64,000 nt of DNA from Bacilli bacterium (GTDB lineage Bacteria > Bacillota_I > Bacilli_A > RF39 > UBA660). The position numbers and the translations under genes were made by a program. The notes beneath the pieces were generated by a model that searched no databases, was not told the origin of the DNA, and saw only the letters and a list, made by a program, of their open reading frames with translations. The stretch spans positions 124,001 through 188,000 of the forward strand of contig CAAHEC010000063.1 in assembly GCA_900772415.1 (NCBI GenBank), read 5' to 3'. Below, piece after piece: positions 25,183 to 32,542 of this stretch (position 1 is its first letter; each line of letters starts with the position of its first letter).

Positions 25183-25428
25183 GTGGGATATAAAAATGGA
25201 GAATTAGATGATCATCTTTATCTTGTTGAAAATACTAATTTTTCAAAAAAGGATAATTCTAAATTTGATGGATATTGGTTAGAAACGCCTAGAAATACTA
25301 TGTCAAGCCATAGTTGGATAATTTATGCAACAGCAAGACGTGTTCATAGTATAGAAGTACAAAGAACTAATGTTTTAGTTGGTGTTCGTCCGGTAATAGA
25401 AGTATCTAAAGATAACATCTCATATTAA
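25183..25428 (+). pseudogene. 3' fragment of a surface-protein gene
   Basis: The 81 codons read ...DGYWLETPRNTMSSHSWIIYATARRVHS... and end GVRPVIEVSKDNISY. The YWLxTP...GVRPVI pattern is the C-terminus of a class of large surface or prepilin-like proteins in gut Firmicutes, seen here without its N-terminal bulk. The only start, GTG 25183, gives no signal peptide. It lies 35 bases after the TasA-like gene, suggesting a deletion fused the two. Confidence 0.55.
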
Positions 25429-25442
25429 TTAAACATTTACAT

Positions 25443-25475
25443 TTAAAAGAAGCATTTTGAACATGCTTCTTTTAA
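25443..25475. terminator. Bidirectional terminator at 25.4 kb
   Basis: TTAAAAGAAGCAT-N7-ATGCTTCTTTTAA, a perfect 13-bp stem between convergent genes; it covers the stop of the minus-strand gene. Confidence 0.85.
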
Positions 25476-26017
25476 TTATCATCAAGTATTATTTGCCCAT
25501 CTATAACTGGGATGTTTGGAAAACTTGCATCCATTAAAGTAAAGTTTCTAATTGGTGCATCTGGGTTTTTAATTTCAACTGTTTCATTTTCTTGTGTCAT
25601 TGTAATTGATTTTACTGTATCATCAAATGTATGTCCACCATCTCCAGATATTTGTTTATAATAAATTGCATTACTTCCAGTTTGTGCATACGGAACATTT
25701 TCAAATACCGCATTACCATCATCATTGGTTGTTATTTCTTTTCCTACTATTGTTCCAGTACTATCTGTTCTTATGAACTTTGCACCAATAATTTGTACTC
25801 CCGTACTAGCTTCTCCTGTATCCGTTACGTGAAGTGTTAACGTACCTTTTGCACTTATTGTAAAAGCATATGTATCAGTTCCATCTATTATGGTAACGCT
25901 TTTAGGATCTAACGTTGAAGCGTCATACCCTCCTGCTACTGCTTGTGCATTATAAGTTCCAGTAACAAGTTCAATACTTCCTTTACCATTCGTTATAGGG
26001 ATTGTGTGTCTTGACAT
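25472..26017 (-). CDS. Prealbumin-like (SpaA/Cna-B type) beta-domain protein without signal peptide
   Basis: 181 residues. It opens MSRHTIPITNGKGSIELVTGTYNAQAV, a PEGA/Cna-like strand pattern, with a second domain at about 60-150 (GTLTLHVTDTGEASTGVQIIGAKFIRTDSTG... FENVPYAQTG...YYKQISGDGGH) typical of SpaA-type prealbumin-like domains. There is no signal peptide or anchor. The ATG is eight bases past AGGAGG and overlaps the upstream gene by 25 bases. Last gene of a four-gene minus-strand group (29485 to 25472). Confidence 0.65.
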   Translation of the reverse strand: MSRHTIPITNGKGSIELVTGTYNAQAVAGGYDASTLDPKSVTIIDGTDTYAFTISAKGTLTLHVTDTGEASTGVQIIGAKFIRTDSTGTIVGKEITTNDDGNAVFENVPYAQTGSNAIYYKQISGDGGHTFDDTVKSITMTQENETVEIKNPDAPIRNFTLMDASFPNIPVIDGQIILDDN

Positions 26018-26349
26018 AATGTCATCATACCTCCTTCTATTCTTATATTTGGATAATTCTTATCCTTTAATAAAATTGCAATAAGATGTTTTTTATTTTT
26101 ATTACTACCAAAATTTATACAATAAACCTCATTTGCTCTTGCAATTAAAGGTATCACTTTTTTTGTTAAATTATAATAGACAATTAATTTATATACTTTA
26201 TTATTACAAACTGGTATTTTTATCTTTCCAAAATAATTTGTTTTTCCATCAAAAACAATCTTATTACATTTATTCTTTAACTTAACTCTTATATTATTTG
26301 AACTTAGACCATTATTATAAAGTTTAACATAAATATAATCTTTTGCCAT
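25993..26349 (-). CDS. Hypothetical small beta-rich protein
   Basis: 118 residues, MAKDYIYVKLYNNGLSSNNIRVKLKNK..., basic and beta-rich: alternating hydrophobic strands suggest one Ig-like domain. The middle segment FDGKTNYFGKIKIPVCNNKVYKLIVYY resembles carboxypeptidase-regulatory or Cna-B-like folds, but no motif settles it. No signal peptide. Its 3' end overlaps the prealbumin-like gene, so the two are coupled. Confidence 0.55.
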   Translation of the reverse strand: MAKDYIYVKLYNNGLSSNNIRVKLKNKCNKIVFDGKTNYFGKIKIPVCNNKVYKLIVYYNLTKKVIPLIARANEVYCINFGSNKNKKHLIAILLKDKNYPNIRIEGGMMTLCQDTQSL

Positions 26350-26403
26350 AATTCACCTCATCACGGTATATTTTATGAATAATTATACCTTTCTGTAAAG
26401 GCA

Positions 26404-28260
26404 TTACTCCTCTATACTCCAAATTATTAAAGTAGAATAATCTTCATCTTCTAACAAACTTTTACTAGGTTTTAAAAGCAATCCTTTATCAGTAGAAAAA
26501 GTAACATTACTTACTGAAATATTTCCACCATTATCATTTGATTGATATATCATCTTTTTATTTACATTTATATTAATTTTTTCATTATCAAATTTTTTAA
26601 ATAATAGTGAATCTATTAATACTTTTCCTTCCTTTTCAATCATAGGATTTATATAATTTATATAAAGTTTCCAACTAGTACTATTTACTCTGCTATCAAC
26701 TACAGTTATTACTGTTTTATTTTTTTTAGGTAAAATAACGGGATTTATAGATGATGGCATCATACTAAAAGGAATGTTATCTGTTACGTTTAGAAGTGTT
26801 AATTCACCATTAAAAGGAGTTATTACTTTTCTTTCTGAAAAACAAGCATTTAAACAAGCAGTTATTTTAACTCTTGTATTATCTAAAATATTATCATTAA
26901 TATTAGCTTCAAATAAACCATTTTCATCTGCTTCTAGCATTAAACTCTTATTATCATACTCTATTTTTACATTAGAATAAGGTATTGTATGACCTGATAT
27001 AGCATTTGTAGTAGCAGTAAGTGGATGAACGTTCATCTTTAGCATTCCTATCGTTAATATTTTTTTACTTTGAAATGAGAAATTACTTATATCTGGTAAT
27101 AGATCTAACTCACTATACGTAAAATTATGAGATGAAATAACCGTATTATCTTTATTTAATGTACCCGTTATTTTTGAAGGCGTATTTTCTTTAAACCAAG
27201 AAAAAGCTGGAGCATCATCAAGTGTACATGCCAAATTATAATCAAGAGCATATATCCACATGTTTATCCTGCTAAATTTAAATGAAAACTCAACCGGATT
27301 ATTCGTATAAACTACATTTGCATTTTTGGTATAAATATTTACATATTTTGGATTATCTAATATAAACTTTTGATTTGTTCCTTTAAAATAAATATTATAA
27401 TTATCTGTTGGTGTATTCATATACGTATTTATAACTGATACACTAGCACCTTCTAAAACCTTAAAATCCCCAAATACATTCCACATTGGAACTCTTTGAT
27501 GGCTTTTTTCTATAAAGGTAAAATTAGCCATCTCTTCTATTAAAACGTTTCTAGCACCATGTGTTGTTGTTATTGCAAACCCATTTCCAGTAGTTAATAG
27601 AAAAGTTGAGCCATGACCTACTATTAAATCAAGTCTATTAGTACCATTCATAAGTTCCCTATTTGTTGTGATATTAACATTACTATTAGGTACTATTTTA
27701 ATATAAGATGGAATAACATCATTAAAAAAGAAAATAGTATTAGTATTTGAACTACTTGTAATTGTTGTATTTCCTCCTATTATAATTCTATTAGAATCAC
27801 ATATTTTTCTTACGGTAACTGAATTTGTATCTTCACCTGTTATATTTGAGTCAACTATCTTAGTTATTCCATAATAATTACAGGAAAGCTCTACACCATT
27901 AAAATTAACGTTATTATAAAAAACAGTTAAGTTAGAATAGTTTGGATGAGATGGAACATAAACTACTCCATAAGTATGTGAACTTATTATATTCATATTT
28001 TTTAAAGTAATTTTTTTGTTTGTGGTACTAACGTTTATTACATCTGCATTATCAGTTAAATAATTAGTATAAGTATACTTAACATTATTATAAGTTCCAT
28101 CTATTGCTACGTTTATTTTATTAGCATTTATTGTAAAACCACTTTCAAGACTAATATCATTTCCTAAATAAACATAATTATAATTATTTGTTTCACTTAA
28201 AACCTGTTTTAGTTCGTTGCTACTATAAACTACAACCGTATTATCATCTATAATTTGCAT
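26404..28260 (-). CDS. Parallel beta-helix (pectate-lyase-fold) surface protein without signal peptide
   Basis: 618 residues. Residues about 1-330 are a right-handed beta-helix: repeated short strands with Asn ladders (YVYLGNDISLESGFTI, KITLKNMNIISS, LTVFYNNVNFNGVEL, KIVDSNITG, RIIIGGNTTI). The rest has two or three beta-sandwich modules (NFTYSELDLLPDISNF..., HTIPYSNVKIEYDNKSLMLEADENG). The module containing HTIPxxN is echoed at the start of the 25472 product. No catalytic site or export signal is visible. It is probably a structural surface or spore protein rather than an enzyme. Confidence 0.65.
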   Translation of the reverse strand: MQIIDDNTVVVYSSNELKQVLSETNNYNYVYLGNDISLESGFTINANKINVAIDGTYNNVKYTYTNYLTDNADVINVSTTNKKITLKNMNIISSHTYGVVYVPSHPNYSNLTVFYNNVNFNGVELSCNYYGITKIVDSNITGEDTNSVTVRKICDSNRIIIGGNTTITSSSNTNTIFFFNDVIPSYIKIVPNSNVNITTNRELMNGTNRLDLIVGHGSTFLLTTGNGFAITTTHGARNVLIEEMANFTFIEKSHQRVPMWNVFGDFKVLEGASVSVINTYMNTPTDNYNIYFKGTNQKFILDNPKYVNIYTKNANVVYTNNPVEFSFKFSRINMWIYALDYNLACTLDDAPAFSWFKENTPSKITGTLNKDNTVISSHNFTYSELDLLPDISNFSFQSKKILTIGMLKMNVHPLTATTNAISGHTIPYSNVKIEYDNKSLMLEADENGLFEANINDNILDNTRVKITACLNACFSERKVITPFNGELTLLNVTDNIPFSMMPSSINPVILPKKNKTVITVVDSRVNSTSWKLYINYINPMIEKEGKVLIDSLLFKKFDNEKININVNKKMIYQSNDNGGNISVSNVTFSTDKGLLLKPSKSLLEDEDYSTLIIWSIEE

Positions 28261-28322
28261 TTTATCTTCCTCCTTCTTTATAAGTTATGTTTTAAATAAA
28301 TTTTAAAATAATTAATTTGCAT

Positions 28323-28351
28323 AAAAAAAGAATAGAATCAATCTACTCTTA
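28323..28351 (-). terminator. Terminator after the collagen-like gene at 28349
   Basis: AAGAGTAGA-TTGA-TTCTATTCTT (one G-U pair) with a T run on the minus strand. The three downstream genes therefore probably have reduced or separate transcription. Confidence 0.65.
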
Positions 28352-29485
28352 ATGTATTTTCGCAACACTTAACATTGCACTTGTACTTCCATTAAATATC
28401 ATATTAACAGTCATAGATGGTTTTATATTTAACGTAATAAGGTCATCTTGATTAAGAGATACAATGGTAGAACCACTCATGCAATTAATTATTTGAGCTT
28501 GAAATTCACTAGTAATATTAGTAGCAGGCTGTAATAATCCATTTGCCCTTACAGAAGTAGTTAAAGAACAATCTTCATTTGTTGCACCACACAGTGAAAA
28601 TGATATTAAATAAACACCATTTTCTTTTATTTTAATTGAATTATCATTTATGTATTCGGTAAACAATGCTGCTCCTTTTTCAGGTAGTGGAAGTGCTGTA
28701 TCAACAGCTTGAGGTAAATTTATTTGTGTTTCTGTATTAGAATATCTTATTCCATAAGAAGATGTAAAATCTTTTCCTGGAGGGCCTGCTGGACCTATAT
28801 CTCCTTTAGGACCCGTATCACCTTTTTGGCCTTTTGGAATCGAAAAAGAAAGATGATGTACCCAATTTTCAAATGTATCCATAACAGTTGCATCTTCTCC
28901 AGGTTCTAACGTTTCTGTTTCATCTATTGCAATATGTTCTGTTCTTCCAATTTCACCAGGAAGTCCCCTAGGGCCCATATCACCCTTATCTCCTTTTGGT
29001 ATCTTAAAATCTAAAACTACATCTACTGGTGTTCCAACATTAATAACTTCTGCTTTATCATCTGGTTCTATTGTTTTTATATTTCCAATTTGTATAGTAG
29101 AAGGTCCTTGCTCTCCTCTTTCTCCTTTTTCTCCCGTATCTCCTTTAGGTCCTGTATCTCCTTTATCTCCTTTTGGACCTGTAAGTCCTCTTTCTCCTTT
29201 AGGTCCTGTATCTCCTTTATCCCCTTTTGGTATTTTAAAGTTTAAAATAGCATCTTTTTTTGTCCCAACATTTTCTACTTTGGCAAACTCATAAGGTTCC
29301 ACTGTTTTTGTTACTCCAACATCAATACTAGTAGGACCTGGAAGACCCCTTTCTCCTTTAGGTCCCATATCACCCTTATCCCCTTTTGGTCCTGTCGGAC
29401 CTTTAATATAACAAAATTTGTATTTTTTTCTTTCCTCTTCTATTTTTCTTTTTATGTTTTCATAATCATCATTACATTTATACAT
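28349..29485 (-). CDS. Collagen-like protein with interspersed beta modules and C1q-like end
   Basis: 378 residues, no signal peptide. After MYKCNDDYENIKRKIEEERKKYKF come collagen blocks (GPKGDKGD/GERGL type) separated by three copies of a module of about 40 residues: each begins with a strand like SIDVGVTKTVEP, passes an Asn/Val-rich turn (AKVENVGT), and ends LNFKIPKGDKGD. The C-terminal 135 residues (SYGIRYSNTETQINLPQAVDT... to SAMLSVAKIH) form a C1q/TNF-like head. RBS AAGGAGG; a TATAAT with TTATAC 17 bases upstream serves as promoter. Phage tail fibres use similar modules, but no phage genes are near. Confidence 0.82.
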   Translation of the reverse strand: MYKCNDDYENIKRKIEEERKKYKFCYIKGPTGPKGDKGDMGPKGERGLPGPTSIDVGVTKTVEPYEFAKVENVGTKKDAILNFKIPKGDKGDTGPKGERGLTGPKGDKGDTGPKGDTGEKGERGEQGPSTIQIGNIKTIEPDDKAEVINVGTPVDVVLDFKIPKGDKGDMGPRGLPGEIGRTEHIAIDETETLEPGEDATVMDTFENWVHHLSFSIPKGQKGDTGPKGDIGPAGPPGKDFTSSYGIRYSNTETQINLPQAVDTALPLPEKGAALFTEYINDNSIKIKENGVYLISFSLCGATNEDCSLTTSVRANGLLQPATNITSEFQAQIINCMSGSTIVSLNQDDLITLNIKPSMTVNMIFNGSTSAMLSVAKIH

Positions 29486-29663
29486 ATTATTATCCTCCTT
29501 ATCTTTTTAAATTAATCATTATAGCTTATTAATTATTTAAGTATAAGTGTAATTAATTTATAACAAAAAAACTATTATATTTAAATTAAAGCAATATATA
29601 GGAATATAAAATTATTACTTTTTTTGTTAACTAATAATATATTAAAGAAAGGAGATAATTAAT

Positions 29664-30416
29664 ATGAATGAAAATTTTATTAAAAAAAGTAATTGTGGTA
29701 GCAACATATTAAATAATGCTATTAATGAAATTAATAAAAATAAATTAAATAGACCAAGATACGTTCTAGCTAAATCAGAAACAATTACAATTAAAGATAC
29801 GGTAACGGTAGATTCTAATACTAGTGCAAAAGTAATTGATAATAAAGTTAATGATAACCATATTTTAACTTTTATGATTCCAAAAGGAAAAGATGGATTA
29901 AATGGTGAAAACATTCCAAATAAAATAAATGCAGCATACATAGTTGCTTTTAACAAAGATTACTTAGATGATGGATACGAAATATCAAAAGGAGAAAGAC
30001 TTCCTCTTCAAAGAAAAGAAATTGATACAAATAACATAGTAGAGTTAGATTCTAATAATAATACCATTAAGTTTAATAAAGAGGGATATTATAAAATATC
30101 TTTTAATGCGTACGTAAGAGTTCCATATTTTAATGAAAATTTTGATCCAAAGATAGATTTTGCAACCCTTGCATTTAAAAAAGTTGGAACTGATAATATT
30201 TATGTAGGTGCTAGTTGTTTCTATAGAAATGAAGAAACCTCACATATTCACGCTGAAGGAATTCTATCTATAGATAGTACTAATGACTTATATGAACTAT
30301 CTAATGTGTCAAAAAGAAATATTTACCTTAATACACCAGATTTACAAAACATTGATTCTGATTCTTACTTTACAAACTCTAGTTTAACATTAATCATAGA
30401 ATATTTAGGAAAATAA
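29664..30416 (+). CDS. Surface protein with the collagen-family N-terminus and C1q-like head
   Basis: 250 residues. The N-terminus NILNNAINEINKNKLNRPRYV matches that of the 21558 product. A single interspersed module follows (TITIKDTVTVDSNTSAKVIDNK... FMIPKGKDG), then only two collagen triplets (GKDGLNGEN) and a C1q-like beta domain of about 150 residues (NAAYIVAFNKDYLDDGYEISKGE... to LTLIIEYLGK). It reads as a collagen-family member that has almost lost its collagen stalk. RBS AAAGGAG. The glycosyltransferase gene starts 16 bases after it. Confidence 0.7.
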   Translation: MNENFIKKSNCGSNILNNAINEINKNKLNRPRYVLAKSETITIKDTVTVDSNTSAKVIDNKVNDNHILTFMIPKGKDGLNGENIPNKINAAYIVAFNKDYLDDGYEISKGERLPLQRKEIDTNNIVELDSNNNTIKFNKEGYYKISFNAYVRVPYFNENFDPKIDFATLAFKKVGTDNIYVGASCFYRNEETSHIHAEGILSIDSTNDLYELSNVSKRNIYLNTPDLQNIDSDSYFTNSSLTLIIEYLGK

Positions 30417-30432
30417 AAGAAAGGATATTTTT

Positions 30433-31536
30433 ATGAAAAAGAAAAAAATATATGTTTATGCCATAAGTAAAAATGAAGAAAAATTTGCTAAAAGATGGTA
30501 TGAGTCCGTTAAGAGTGCTGACGGCATATACGTTTTAGATACCGGTTCAACTGATAATACTGTTAAAATATTAAAAGAATTAGGTGCTAAAGTAACTACT
30601 AAAGAAATAAAACCTTGGAGGTTTGATGTTGCAAGAAATGAATCTTTAAAGTTAGTACCACTTGATGCTGATATATGTGTATGTATAGATATTGATGAAG
30701 TAATAAGTCCTAATTGGAGAGAAAAACTAGAAGAAATATTAGAAAATGAAAAAGTAAATCACGTAAGATATATTTATAACTGGAGTCATGATGAAAATAA
30801 GAATCCTAAGGTAAGTTTTTACTATGAGAAAATACATGCGAGAAAAAATTTTAAATGGATAAATCCGGTTCATGAAGTTTTAAAATATACTGGAAGTAAT
30901 GAAGTTTGGGCTACTACAAATGACATAATAGTTGATCATTATCCAGATAGTTCTAAATCAAGAAGTAGTTATCTTCCTTTATTAGAATTATCTGTAAAAG
31001 AAGATCCTTATAATGATAGAAATGTTCATTATTTAGGAAGAGAATATATGTATTATGGAAAATTAAACGAAGCAATAGATACACTTATTTATCATCTTTC
31101 TCTAAAGTCCGCAACATGGAAAGATGAAAGAGCAGCTTCTATGCGTTTTATAGCAAGATGTTATAAATACTTAAAAAGATATGAAGAGGCTAAAATGTGG
31201 CTTAATAAGGCAATTAATGAAGCTCCTTATTTAAGAGATGCATATGTTGAAATGGCATTTTTAGAGTATGAGCTTAATAACTTTAGTGCTGTTAAAAAAT
31301 ATTGCCTTTTGGCTCTAAATATTAAAACTCATGAAAAAACATACATAAATGAACCCTTTAGTTTTGATTACACAATATATGACTTACTTTCTATAAGTAC
31401 GTTTTACTTAGGAGAAATAGATGAATCTTTAAAATGGGTTGATATAGCAATAAAGATGGAACCTAATAATAAAAGATTACTAAACAATAAAAAGATTATT
31501 AAAGAAGCAAAAAAGAATTCTAAAAATAAGATTTAG
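30433..31536 (+). CDS. Family 2 glycosyltransferase with TPR repeats
   Basis: 367 residues. The GT-A domain (1-200) has the start IYVYAISKNEEKFAKRWYESV, the LDTGSTDNT loop, and the DxD-like DIDE metal site; it resembles the SunS-type branch that glycosylates peptides. The C-terminal half carries TPR-like helices (DERAASMRFIARCYKYLKRYEEAKMWLNKAINEAP...), often used to hold the acceptor protein. It is in one transcript with the 29664 surface protein, so glycosylation of these collagen-like proteins is the most likely role. Cytoplasmic; sugar unknown. Confidence 0.85.
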   Translation: MKKKKIYVYAISKNEEKFAKRWYESVKSADGIYVLDTGSTDNTVKILKELGAKVTTKEIKPWRFDVARNESLKLVPLDADICVCIDIDEVISPNWREKLEEILENEKVNHVRYIYNWSHDENKNPKVSFYYEKIHARKNFKWINPVHEVLKYTGSNEVWATTNDIIVDHYPDSSKSRSSYLPLLELSVKEDPYNDRNVHYLGREYMYYGKLNEAIDTLIYHLSLKSATWKDERAASMRFIARCYKYLKRYEEAKMWLNKAINEAPYLRDAYVEMAFLEYELNNFSAVKKYCLLALNIKTHEKTYINEPFSFDYTIYDLLSISTFYLGEIDESLKWVDIAIKMEPNNKRLLNNKKIIKEAKKNSKNKI

Positions 31537-31547
31537 AATCCTTTTTT
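31517..31547 (+). terminator. Terminator of the glycosyltransferase operon
   Basis: ATTCTAAA...TTTAGAAT stem and CTTTTTT; the TAG stop is in the 3' arm. Confidence 0.75.
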
Positions 31548-31626
31548 ATAACTTGATATATAATCATCTTTCATTTATAATTATATAGAGTAATATTTAT
31601 TAATTAAAAATGAAGGTGTTAAATTT

Positions 31627-32370
31627 ATGAAAAAAAATGCTCCAATATGTTTTTTTGACTCAGGAATTGGTGGCTCTACAATATTAAAAGAGGTAATTAA
31701 AAAGTTACCAAACGAAAATTACGTATATTATGCAGATAGCAAAAATAATCCATATGGTAATAAAACAAAAGAAGAATTATTTGATATAGTATGTTGTGCT
31801 GTGGATAATTTGCTTAAGTATAACCCAAAATTAATTGTATGTGCATGTAATACAGCAACAGAAGTTGTGTTAAACGATATTAGAAAAAAATATAAGGACA
31901 TAACTTTTATTGGAACAGAGCCAGCAGTTAAAGTAGTTTATGATCACTATAAAGATAAAAAAACAATTATATTAACTACTAAAGGCACTGGAGAAAGTAA
32001 AAGATTTAAAGAGTTATTTAAAAATTATAAGACAAAAAACTGTATTTTAATTGAAGCTCCTCTACTTGCTTCCTTAATAGAAAATAATAAGGATACTTAT
32101 AGCTATTTAAATGATTTATTAAAAGACTACAAAGGATATGAAGTTGTTGTTTTAGGATGTACTCATTTCCCACTTGCAAAAAATGCTATTACAAAGGTTT
32201 TAGGTAATGTTACATTTGTTGATGGAAGTCATGGCATCGCAAACAGAGTATATAATTTATTAAATAATGATAATAATCTAAATAAGAATAATAAAGGAAG
32301 CATTCACATAATTGCTCCTAATAAAAATACTGAAAATAAAATAATGTCCATAATTAAAGAGAACTTTTAG
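31627..32370 (+). CDS. murI: Glutamate racemase
   Basis: Makes D-glutamate for peptidoglycan. Catalytic regions are intact: FFDSGIGGSTIL with the Asp/Ser, YYADSKNNPYG, the first Cys in CACNTAT and the second in LGCTHFPL. The 247-residue length is normal. RBS GAAGGTG. Its presence shows a cell-wall-bearing organism, which argues against a true mycoplasma. Ends with a terminator over the stop codon. Confidence 0.94.
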   Translation: MKKNAPICFFDSGIGGSTILKEVIKKLPNENYVYYADSKNNPYGNKTKEELFDIVCCAVDNLLKYNPKLIVCACNTATEVVLNDIRKKYKDITFIGTEPAVKVVYDHYKDKKTIILTTKGTGESKRFKELFKNYKTKNCILIEAPLLASLIENNKDTYSYLNDLLKDYKGYEVVVLGCTHFPLAKNAITKVLGNVTFVDGSHGIANRVYNLLNNDNNLNKNNKGSIHIIAPNKNTENKIMSIIKENF

Positions 32371-32390
32371 TATAAGTTCTCTTTATCTTT
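32356..32390 (+). terminator. Terminator of murI
   Basis: AAAGAGAACTT / AAGTTCTCTTT stem; the TAG stop lies in the loop. Confidence 0.8.
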
Positions 32391-32542
32391 TATTATAAAT
32401 AATAGAGTAATTATATTCTTAACTTTCATCTAAATATGATATTTTGGGTTCACCACTTTTTAATTATGTAAAATAGTTTTTGAAAAACTATAAAAATGAA
32501 ATCTTTTAATTAAAAGTTATATTATTCAAAAGACTTATTATA

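Noticed and set aside
25472..29485. Prophage tail-fibre region
   Set aside because: Collagen and beta-helix modules occur in phage fibres, but there are no portal, capsid, tape-measure, holin or integrase genes, and the region is flanked by housekeeping genes.
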